Below, in pieces: positions 21,595 through 28,127 of a stretch of 64,000 bases of DNA. The notes beneath the pieces were generated by a model that was not told the DNA's origin, did not search any database, and saw only the letters and a list, made by a program, of their open reading frames with translations. The DNA comes from Flavobacterium sp. CS20 (GTDB lineage: Bacteria; Bacteroidota; Bacteroidia; Flavobacteriales; Flavobacteriaceae): contig NZ_CP073015.1 in NCBI RefSeq assembly GCF_018080005.1, positions 2,880,501 through 2,944,500 of the forward strand, in the 5' to 3' direction. Both the position numbers and the translations under genes were made by a program. How positions within the stretch are numbered: the stretch's first letter is position 1; the number at the start of each line of letters is the position of its first letter.

Positions 21595-22505
21595 TTAAAT
21601 TTTTTCTGCAATCCTTAATTTTGCACTTCTAGAGCGTTTGTTCTGTCTTATTTCTTCTTCACTTGGCACAATGAGATTGCCAACTTTTTTAAAGGGTTTT
21701 TTGATGTTCCCATAAAAATCTTTTTGAATGTCATCTTCAAAATTTCCACTTCTGATAAAATGTTTCACAAGCCTATCTTCTAAAGAGTGATATGAAATCA
21801 AGCTAAGTCTGCCACCTGTTTTTACAACATCAGTTGTTTGCAATAAAAATTCTTTAAGTGCTTCAATTTCTTGATTGACTTCTATGCGTAAAGCTTGGTA
21901 AATTTGAGCTAAAAATTTATTGATTTTGGTTTGTGGTAATAATGGCTCTAAAATTGTATTTAGCTGAAATGTTGTTTCAATAGGCTGTTGTTGTCTTGCT
22001 GAAATTATTGCAAAGCAGTCAACTTTGGAGCCATTCTCAACTCTGCATATTGTCGTATAATTGAAATCAATTTGTCTTCAGAATATTCATTAACAATCTT
22101 TTTGGCTGTCAGGTCTTGGCTCTGATTCATCCGCATATCTAAATCAGCGTCAAATCGTATTGAAAAGCCACGTTCGGCAGTATTGAATTGATGAGAAGAC
22201 ACACCAAAATCGGCTAAAACTCCATCGACAGATTCAAAACCGTGAAATTTTAAAAAGCGTTTGAGATATCTAAAATTTTCTGGAATTAAAAGGAATCTAT
22301 CATCATCAATTTTGTTTTGTAATGCCGCTTCGTCTTGGTCAAAACCAATTAATTTTCCTTTAGAATTTAGTTGATTTAAAATTTCATAAGAATGTCCACC
22401 ACCACCAAATGTGGCATCAACATAAACGCCGTCGGGTTTGATGTTGAGACCTTTAACGCTTTCATTGCGCAAAACGGGTATGTGATAGTCATTCTGTGTC
22501 ATCAT
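21595..22505 (-). CDS. rsmH: 16S rRNA (cytosine(1402)-N(4))-methyltransferase RsmH (frame broken near 22012-22017)
   Basis: RsmH (MraW) methylates C1402 in the ribosomal P site. The N-terminal half has YHIPVLRNESVKGL, the SAM-binding loop VDATFGGGGHS and DGVLADFGVSSHQ. After ELRMAPKLTA the frame stops at a TAA; the neighbouring frame picks up AIISARQQQPI and runs on through LRIEVNQEIEAL, GGRLSLISYHSLEDRLVKH and the C-terminal RSAKLRIAEKI. Five bases where six are expected indicate one deleted base. Restored length ~303 aa, normal. The start overlaps mraZ by 17 bases. Confidence 0.93.
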
Positions 22506-22947
22506 TGTTTCCCATTACGTCTTCGGCTAAATCTGCAAAATCATCGACATCTTCAATTGAAGATTCGTAGAGGTCTTTATCCCATATTTCTATAATATTG
22601 ATGGCTGAAGACAGCACTAAGTTTTTATTGATATCAGCGAAGGTTTTTAAATCTTTTGGAACCAGTAATCTACCATTGGTATCGACTTCAACAACTTTGA
22701 CACCAGCAGTAAACTTTCTGATAAAATCGTTGTTTTTCTTTTTAAATCTATTGAGACCATTAATCTTTTGCATTAACACATTCCACTCCTGCATTGGGTA
22801 GAGTTCGAGACATTTTTGAAACACAGAACGCTTTAAAACAAAGCCATCTTCTAAGTGGGAATGCATTTGCTTTTTTAGGGCAGAAGGCACTAATAGCCTT
22901 CCTTTTGCATCTATTTTGCACTCATATGTTCCGATGTAGTTTGTCAT
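22489..22947 (-). CDS. mraZ: Transcriptional regulator MraZ
   Basis: MraZ is a DNA-binding regulator of the dcw cluster. I start it at the ATG at 22947, giving MTNYIGTYECKIDAKG, which aligns with the family start; a TTG three codons upstream is also in frame. The 152-aa protein has two SpoVT/AbrB-type halves, each with a DAKGRLLVPSALK-like motif: DAKGRLLVP at residues ~14-22 and DTNGRLLVPKDLK at ~93-105. It is the first gene of the operon. Three direct repeats upstream (22983-23009) are its likely operator. Confidence 0.93.
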   Translation of the reverse strand: MTNYIGTYECKIDAKGRLLVPSALKKQMHSHLEDGFVLKRSVFQKCLELYPMQEWNVLMQKINGLNRFKKKNNDFIRKFTAGVKVVEVDTNGRLLVPKDLKTFADINKNLVLSSAINIIEIWDKDLYESSIEDVDDFADLAEDVMGNNDDTE

Positions 22948-22965
22948 TGACCTCAATAATTAGGT

Positions 22966-22973
22966 CAAATATA
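22966..22973 (-). promoter_or_regulatory. -7 box of the dcw operon promoter
   Basis: On the minus strand this reads TATATTTG, a perfect match to the Bacteroidota -7 consensus TAnnTTTG. It lies 19-26 bases before the mraZ ATG and directly downstream of the candidate MraZ boxes. Confidence 0.65.
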
Positions 22974-22982
22974 TCAAAAAAA

Positions 22983-23009
22983 TTACCACAATTTACCACT
23001 TTTTACCAC
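22983..23009 (-). promoter_or_regulatory. Triple MraZ-box-like direct repeat upstream of mraZ
   Basis: On the minus strand GTGGTAA occurs three times with an exact 10-bp period (plus-strand TTACCAC at 22983, 22993, 23003). Known MraZ operators in other phyla are three or four short G-rich direct repeats with about 10-bp spacing ahead of mraZ. The repeats cover the -33 region, a position suited to repression of the operon by its own first product. Assignment to MraZ is inference. Confidence 0.65.
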
Positions 23010-23458
23010 ATTGTTGATAAGTTTTTTGAAAGTAGCACTTATAGCTATTTGGAAGAAACAGTAAATGCAGAGTTTTTAAGTCTTAATTTAGGATATCCTT
23101 ATTCTTATATAAACCACTAAATTTCAGTAAGATAAGTCAATAAATTTGTTGTTTTAATGCGAGGAAATATATATTGCATAATAACTTTGCATATGATAAA
23201 ATACACTTCACAATTTCAGTACTGCGAGACCGTATCGCAGTAAAACTTAGAACTTACAGTGAAGAAATTGAAATCATAGAAAATGGATAAATCCATTCAC
23301 AATCGAATATTTGCAAACCATAGCCAATGCACAATCCTAAGCGTTTCAACGGTTTTAAATAGTTGGATTGGAGCCATTCTATTTATAACAAATCCGATAT
23401 CTATAACTTTAAATTCTGACTTTAAATTCTAACTTTCTTATAAACCCTAATTTAATTT
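23010..23458. other. Gene-poor interval upstream of the dcw promoter
   Basis: About 450 bases between the MraZ boxes and MITE copy 2 without a convincing gene. Short open stretches exist but have no start context or family features. A small direct repeat, TTTAAATTCTGAC/TTTAAATTCTAAC, lies at ~23408-23433. I see nothing else. Confidence 0.5.
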
Positions 23459-23666
23459 AACGTAAGTTCGATTTATTGAAAGCTATAAATCAGATGGTTA
23501 TATCTTTTTGTAAGCAAATTTTGTTATTTCGAACGAAGAATGAGGAGAAATCTCATTCTACTGAGATGTCTCGTCGTTCATGTTTCGCTCTGTCAACATG
23601 ACAAATGATTAAATATCTGTATTTTATATGAATATATTTTATTGCAATTTATATCGAACTCACGTT
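23459..23666 (+). mobile_element. MITE-like element, copy 2 (208 bp)
   Basis: It has the same length, orientation and ends as copies 1 and 3 (left AACGTAAGTTCGAT, right ATCGAACTCACGTT). It is flanked by a perfect 5-bp direct repeat, AATTT at 23454-23458 and 23667-23671, consistent with a target-site duplication, although the site is AT-rich. It lies between the arsC 3' end and the dcw promoter. Confidence 0.8.
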
Positions 23667-23693
23667 AATTTATATAAATCAGAAAGCAAAATA

Positions 23694-24296
23694 TTATAAC
23701 TGCCTGATCAGAAAACTCAACTCAAGCCCAATTGTCAAAGCCACTTCCCTGTATTTTTCATCCTGCTGAGTTGTGCCATCAAATTGTTTTGGATCGGGAT
23801 AGGTCAAATTGAAACGCTCTAAGGCATTTGGAATAAATGGGCAATTTTCCGAGGCTTGCTCACAAAGCATAATGGCATAAAAGTTATCACTCGGATTTTG
23901 AGCATCGTTATATAATTTTGAAAAGCACTTGATAACATTAGAATTTCCGTAATTCACTTCAACTATTGAATTGCTTGTGTTTTGGGATTTTTGAGCGTCA
24001 AAGCCTAAATATCTTAGACAACTTATCGCGTTATCATTAACCGCTGAAACTTCTGTGCCACCAGAATAAGACTCTAAAGCAATATCATAATAATCGGCAA
24101 GGACTGTTGCCCAAACTTGACCAAATATACTCCGACGTGAATTATGTGTGCAAACAAAAATGAGTTGAAAAGGCTTTGATGAATGCTGCTGTTTTAAAGT
24201 TTCAGCAATGGCTTTAATTTGATGTTTTCTTTCAAGGTCAATTTGATGGTCTTCCTTTTCAAATTGTTGTAGAAGCGATTGAATTGAATTATTCAT
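23694..24296 (-). CDS. arsC: Low-molecular-weight phosphatase-type arsenate reductase
   Basis: The product is a 200-aa protein of the low-molecular-weight tyrosine phosphatase fold. An N-terminal helical extension (~45 aa) precedes the P-loop LIFVCTHNSRRSIFGQ, a CX5R motif (residues ~47-62), and the general-acid region YPDPKQFDG near residue 170. As last gene of an operon with arsR and acr3 it most likely reduces arsenate to arsenite for export. The extra cysteines (CLRYLG, CEQASENCPF) could serve the thiol relay, but which ones act is not clear. A protein phosphatase is the alternative; context favours arsenate. Gap to acr3 is 3 bases. Confidence 0.8.
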   Translation of the reverse strand: MNNSIQSLLQQFEKEDHQIDLERKHQIKAIAETLKQQHSSKPFQLIFVCTHNSRRSIFGQVWATVLADYYDIALESYSGGTEVSAVNDNAISCLRYLGFDAQKSQNTSNSIVEVNYGNSNVIKCFSKLYNDAQNPSDNFYAIMLCEQASENCPFIPNALERFNLTYPDPKQFDGTTQQDEKYREVALTIGLELSFLIRQL

Positions 24297-24299
24297 GTT

Positions 24300-25310
24300 T
24301 TAATATTTCCATTTGTTAGCAATAGCCACAAGCGATAACATCACTGGCACTTCAATCAATACACCAACTACTGTCGCTAAAGATGCACCAGAATTAAGAC
24401 CAAATAGCGAAATGGCTACCGCAACAGCCAGTTCAAAAAAGTTGCTCGCACCAATCATAGCCGATGGCGAGCAAACACTGTGTTTTAGTTTTAAATAACG
24501 ACCGATAAACCAAGTGACAAAAAAGATAAAATAAGTTTGAATGGTCAATGGTATGGCAATTAATAAAATATCAAAAGGTTTGTTTAAAATTTTATCGCCT
24601 TGAAAGGCAAACAACAAGACCAAAGTCGTGATGAGGGCAATCATAGAGACAGGTTTCAGACGATGTAAAAACACATTTTTAAACCAATCTATACTGTATC
24701 TTTTTATTAAATATTTGTTTGAAACATAACCTGCTGTGAGTGGAATAACGACAAAAATAACAACTGAATAAATCAAAGTATCATAAGGAATCTGAATATT
24801 AGTTACCCCAAGCAAAAATTTGACAATTGGAATGAAAAGCACCAATAAAATAATGTCGTTTAAAGACACTTGAACGAGTGTATAATTAGCATCGCCTTTG
24901 GTTAAATACGACCACACAAAAACCATAGCCGTACAAGGTGCAAGACCTAGGATGATAGCTCCAGCGATATACTGCTCTGCATCTTCTGGCGATAAATAGG
25001 CACTAAAAATTTGATCTAAAAACAGCCACGCAAAAAATGCCATGGTAAAAGGTTTGACTAACCAATTTATGACTAAAGTTAAACCTACAGCTTTGTTATT
25101 TTTAGTAACGTTTTTTAAGGATGAAAAATCAATTTGCACCATCATCGGATAAATCATCATCCACACCAAAATGGCAACTGGAATATTGACTTTTGCAACT
25201 TCTAAATCGCTTAAAAATTGAATAGAATCGCCAAACAGTCGTCCTATACCAATGCCAACTAAGATAGCCAAAGCAACCCAAACGCTCAGGTATTTTTCAA
25301 ATTTTCCCAT
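24300..25310 (-). CDS. arsB: ACR3-family arsenite efflux permease
   Basis: The product is a 336-aa integral inner-membrane protein with about ten hydrophobic spans. ACR3 features are the start KYLSVWVALAILVGIGIGRL, the span PVAILVWMMIYPMMVQIDF, the conserved cysteine motif GLAPCTAMVFVWS (residues ~121-133) that binds or senses arsenite, and the late motif ASNFFELAVAVAISLFG. It is unrelated to the E. coli ArsB fold despite the shared name. It exports arsenite using the membrane potential or proton gradient. It is tightly packed (3-base gaps) between the DUF6428 gene and arsC. Confidence 0.92.
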   Translation of the reverse strand: MGKFEKYLSVWVALAILVGIGIGRLFGDSIQFLSDLEVAKVNIPVAILVWMMIYPMMVQIDFSSLKNVTKNNKAVGLTLVINWLVKPFTMAFFAWLFLDQIFSAYLSPEDAEQYIAGAIILGLAPCTAMVFVWSYLTKGDANYTLVQVSLNDIILLVLFIPIVKFLLGVTNIQIPYDTLIYSVVIFVVIPLTAGYVSNKYLIKRYSIDWFKNVFLHRLKPVSMIALITTLVLLFAFQGDKILNKPFDILLIAIPLTIQTYFIFFVTWFIGRYLKLKHSVCSPSAMIGASNFFELAVAVAISLFGLNSGASLATVVGVLIEVPVMLSLVAIANKWKY

Positions 25311-25313
25311 AGC

Positions 25314-25787
25314 TTAACAGCAACCGCTTTCAGGCGAACAACAGGCTTGTGAAGCTTGCAATTCACTTAATTTAACTTTAGGTTTTGACGCTGAAACTCC
25401 ACATTTGTCTTTAGCCAAACAATCGGTTTGTAATGGTATGAGTTTAAAAACTGAATCGTCAAAATCCAAACCATAAGTTTCAATGGTTTGACCTTGGTAT
25501 TCCACTTCTATTGTTAAATCCTCATTGAGTTTGAGTTGTTTTTCAGAAAGTTCGATAATTTTATTTAATTTTTCAGCTTGAAGTCTGTGATTTATATCAT
25601 CGGCTGTCCAGAGTTGAAAATTGATGATATCCTGAAAACGCTCTGTGCCACCACAATCAATAAAATGTTTGGTAACTTTACCAACTTCTGTCACATGAAA
25701 GTGCGAAGGCACTTCTGTACCATTGGGTAAAATAAATTTGAGATTTTCAATTTGCTTTAAATGATTTTTAATTTCAGAGAGTGTCAT
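25314..25787 (-). CDS. DUF6428 family protein, arsenic-operon associated
   Basis: The 157-aa protein of unknown function looks like a member of the DUF6428 group found in Bacteroidota arsenic operons. The N-terminal half carries SHFHVTEVGKVTKHFIDCGG (residues ~26-45), with a histidine pair that could bind metal. The C-terminal end is cysteine-rich, with CLAKDKCG and ACCSPESGCC (last ten residues). The vicinal cysteines suggest binding of arsenite or another soft metal, perhaps as a chaperone for the adjacent pump; this is inference. It lies 45 bases after arsR and 3 before acr3. Confidence 0.75.
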   Translation of the reverse strand: MTLSEIKNHLKQIENLKFILPNGTEVPSHFHVTEVGKVTKHFIDCGGTERFQDIINFQLWTADDINHRLQAEKLNKIIELSEKQLKLNEDLTIEVEYQGQTIETYGLDFDDSVFKLIPLQTDCLAKDKCGVSASKPKVKLSELQASQACCSPESGCC

Positions 25788-25813
25788 AATTTTATGTTTT
25801 AATTTGATTTAAT

Positions 25814-25829
25814 AATATACGTCGGTATT
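25814..25829 (-). repeat. 16-bp motif AATACCGACGTATATT, copy A (after arsR)
   Basis: On the minus strand the motif starts 3 bases after the arsR stop codon. The identical 16-mer occurs at 48582-48597, again directly after a stop codon and in the orientation of the gene. Role unknown. Confidence 0.5.
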
Positions 25830-25832
25830 GAT

Positions 25833-26165
25833 TTAACAACAGTCGTCATTGACGGAAATATTGCGGTCTAAAAACGCATTGAGTGTGTTTTTTAATTGTG
25901 TCCATTGTTCATCATCAATACAATAGCAAACGCTCGTGCCTTCAATATTACCTTTGATTAATCCAGCATTTTTAAGTTCTTTAAGATGTTGAGAAATGGT
26001 CGGTTGTGCTAAATTAATTTGACTGACCAAATCTCCGCAAATACAAGATTGTGCTTTAAATATTTCTTGTAAAATTGCTATTCGAGCCGGATGGGCTAAT
26101 GCCTTAGCTATAGATGCAATTTGGTTTTGTTCCGCTGTAAAATTTTCTGTTTTGGTTAAACCCAT
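25833..26165 (-). CDS. arsR: ArsR-family metalloregulator of the arsenic operon
   Basis: The product is a winged-helix repressor of about 110 aa, first gene of the arsenic operon. I prefer the ATG at 26165 (MGLTKTEN); an upstream in-frame ATG at 26183 adds six residues. Domain order: AKALAHPARIAILQ (helix 1-2), SCICGDLVSQI (residues ~43-53, the position of the ELCVCDL arsenite-sensing loop in classical ArsR), then the recognition helix AQPTISQHLKELKNAGL. The C-terminal end DDCC adds a vicinal cysteine pair. It would leave the DNA when arsenite binds. A perfect inverted repeat upstream is a candidate operator. Confidence 0.9.
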   Translation of the reverse strand: MGLTKTENFTAEQNQIASIAKALAHPARIAILQEIFKAQSCICGDLVSQINLAQPTISQHLKELKNAGLIKGNIEGTSVCYCIDDEQWTQLKNTLNAFLDRNISVNDDCC

Positions 26166-26212
26166 GTTTTGATTTTTTAGCACTTAGCCTATATTAAACT
26201 CTTACTAACCAC

Positions 26213-26236
26213 AGCTCACTGCTCACTGTTCACTAC
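26213..26236. repeat. Short heptamer tandem repeat (GCTCACT-like)
   Basis: Three imperfect heptamers (CTCACTG, CTCACTG, TTCACTA) lie in the arsR/amidohydrolase divergent gap. Such low-complexity heptamer arrays are common filler between flavobacterial genes; no function implied. Confidence 0.4.
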
Positions 26237-26250
26237 TATTACTACATTGC

Positions 26251-26268
26251 AATATTACGATTAATATT
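26251..26268. promoter_or_regulatory. Candidate ArsR operator (perfect inverted repeat)
   Basis: AATATTA-CGAT-TAATATT has two perfect 7-bp arms around a 4-bp centre. It lies about 85 bases upstream of arsR, in the divergent gap to the amidohydrolase gene. The size and symmetry suit a dimeric winged-helix repressor. The AT-rich arms make chance occurrence possible. Confidence 0.4.
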
Positions 26269-26391
26269 CAATACTAAAAAAGTAATAATTATTTTATTTT
26301 CAAAATGTAAGTTTTGAACTGTATAAATATTCTCTTATATTTTACAATTTCTTTAATTTTAACCCAACTAATTGATGTATTTTTACGACAT

Positions 26392-27486
26392 ATGAAACGA
26401 AAACTACGTATAAACGGTCATTCTCACTTATTACCTTATCCCGAACAGATTCCTAAGTTTATGAAAGAAAAAGGCATTTTTTGGGTGGACGATGAACGTA
26501 AATTTATGCTTCAAAAAAACTGGAAACGCCCCGTAACCGATCTGAGTTTTTTTCTTGATGATAAGTTAGAATGGATGGAGCGTTATAATATTGACCATGC
26601 GGTGGTGCTGAATCTATCTCAACTTTACGGTAACGGACTACGTGTGGAAGAAATGAAAAAAGCTTTGCGATTTCAAAACGATTTTAATGCAAAAGTTCAA
26701 AAAGAAAACCCCACAAAATTTACTTGTGGTTTTGTGGTACATCCGGGTTTCGTCAAAAGTGCTTTGTGGGAAATTGAACGTCGCGTAGAAGAACTCGATA
26801 TGCGTATTCTTTGCTTACCAACTCATTACATGGATTCTATCGGCACTTGGCGTTGTATTTTTGACGAAGAAAACGAACCTATTTTTGAGCTTGCCAGCAA
26901 ATATAATCTTGCGGTTGAAGTTCATCCGTATGATGGTGAAAAATTTATCAAACTTGAAAACACCGCTTGGCGCTTTCATCTGATTTGGATGTTGGCTCAA
27001 TGTGCTGATGCTTATCACTTTTTAACCCTTAATGGTTATCCTGACAAATACCCAAATATGCGGGTTTGTTTTGCTCATGGCGGACAACTCGCACAAATCA
27101 ATTTAGGGCGAAGAATTCAGGGTTTTGATGGACGTCCTGATTTATTTAAAGGCAAAGTTCACCCGCGAAAATCAGTAGGTCATAAAAATATTTTCTTTGA
27201 TACTTTGGTGCACGACACCAAATCATTTAAACTTCTGTTAGAAAATCAAAAAAGCAAACAAATTATCGCTGGACTTGATGATCCTTATCCACTTGGTGAA
27301 ATGGAAAGCCAACCGCAATCATCCTATCCTGGCAAACTTTTGGATTTGGCTGTTGAGCAAAATATTATTTCAGCTAAAGAACGCGACGAAATTTGGAGTA
27401 ACAATGTGGTAACTTGGTTGTTTGGAGAAGATGAAAAACTAAAAACTGATTTTTATAAACGTATTGGTCACCATGAAAATAATTGA
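26392..27486 (+). CDS. Amidohydrolase-family decarboxylase, ACMSD-like
   Basis: The enzyme has 364 aa from the ATG at 26392; the longer frame upstream adds a hydrophobic leader unlike the cytosolic family. The metal-binding HxH lies at the start (RINGHSHLLPYPEQ). LAVEVHPYDG (metal histidine), VCFAHGGQLAQINLGRR and the late aspartate in IAGLDDPYPLG complete a TIM-barrel metal site. The closest family is 2-amino-3-carboxymuconate-6-semialdehyde decarboxylase, which diverts tryptophan (kynurenine) catabolism from quinolinate. No other kynurenine gene lies nearby, so substrate is uncertain; related uracil- or resorcylate-type decarboxylases are possible. Its 3' end overlaps the next gene. Confidence 0.75.
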   Translation: MKRKLRINGHSHLLPYPEQIPKFMKEKGIFWVDDERKFMLQKNWKRPVTDLSFFLDDKLEWMERYNIDHAVVLNLSQLYGNGLRVEEMKKALRFQNDFNAKVQKENPTKFTCGFVVHPGFVKSALWEIERRVEELDMRILCLPTHYMDSIGTWRCIFDEENEPIFELASKYNLAVEVHPYDGEKFIKLENTAWRFHLIWMLAQCADAYHFLTLNGYPDKYPNMRVCFAHGGQLAQINLGRRIQGFDGRPDLFKGKVHPRKSVGHKNIFFDTLVHDTKSFKLLLENQKSKQIIAGLDDPYPLGEMESQPQSSYPGKLLDLAVEQNIISAKERDEIWSNNVVTWLFGEDEKLKTDFYKRIGHHENN

Positions 27487-28114
27487 CAAAAGCATAGAAG
27501 CTTACAGTATTGAGCACAGCGAAAATGAGCCCAAATTTCTAAAAGCCCTTGCCAAAGAAACCTGGCAAAAAGTGCTTCAACCACGAATGCTCAGCGGTGC
27601 TTATCAAGGCAGATTATTGAGTTTAATTTCAAAAATTGTCGCCCCGAGTTGCATTTTAGAAATAGGCACATACACCGGGTATTCAAGTTTATGTCTTGCT
27701 GAAGGCTTAGCTGAAAATGGCGTATTACACACTATTGATGTTAATGAAGAGTTGGTTGACATTCAGCAAAAACATTTTAAAAACTCTCCGTTCTATCAAA
27801 ATATCAAAACCCATCTGGGTGATGCTCAAAACATTATTCCTAAAATTGATGCTAAATTTGACTTGGTTTTCATCGATGCCGATAAACAAAATTATAGTCT
27901 GTATTTAGATTTGGTGATGCCTAAACTCAATCCTAAAGCCGTTATTTTATCAGATAATGTGCTCTGGGACGGCAAAGTCGTCAACCCACAAATCCACGAT
28001 GAAGACACGCTGGCTTTACGGGCTTATAATGAAAAACTCATTACACATTCACAATTAGAAACGGTATTGTTACCGATTAGAGATGGATTAAGCATTAGTC
28101 GATTAAAAGATTGA
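27473..28114 (+). CDS. SAM-dependent O-methyltransferase (caffeoyl-CoA OMT-like)
   Basis: The 213-aa class I methyltransferase of the O-methyltransferase family 3 type starts at the ATG at 27473, which overlaps the end of the amidohydrolase gene and so suggests coupling. Motif I is ILEIGTYTGYSSLCLAEGL (residues ~63-81). It also has HTIDVNEELVDIQ and the metal/substrate motif LVFIDADKQNY (~130-140), followed by LSDNVLWDGKV. It methylates a hydroxyl group on a small catechol-like molecule, or possibly tRNA or a protein; the true substrate cannot be inferred. Pairing with an ACMSD-like gene is frequent in flavobacteria. Confidence 0.8.
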   Translation: MKIIDKSIEAYSIEHSENEPKFLKALAKETWQKVLQPRMLSGAYQGRLLSLISKIVAPSCILEIGTYTGYSSLCLAEGLAENGVLHTIDVNEELVDIQQKHFKNSPFYQNIKTHLGDAQNIIPKIDAKFDLVFIDADKQNYSLYLDLVMPKLNPKAVILSDNVLWDGKVVNPQIHDEDTLALRAYNEKLITHSQLETVLLPIRDGLSISRLKD

Positions 28115-28127
28115 TTTACTTAAACTT

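Noticed and set aside
22794..23120. Plus-strand open frame across the mraZ start and promoter
   Set aside because: It overlaps the mraZ N-terminus, its promoter and the MraZ boxes; composition is that of a reverse-complement shadow.
23694..26165. Arsenic operon as a recently acquired island
   Set aside because: Base composition and codon use look like the neighbours, and no integrase or tRNA border is present. MITE copy 2 at one end is not enough evidence.
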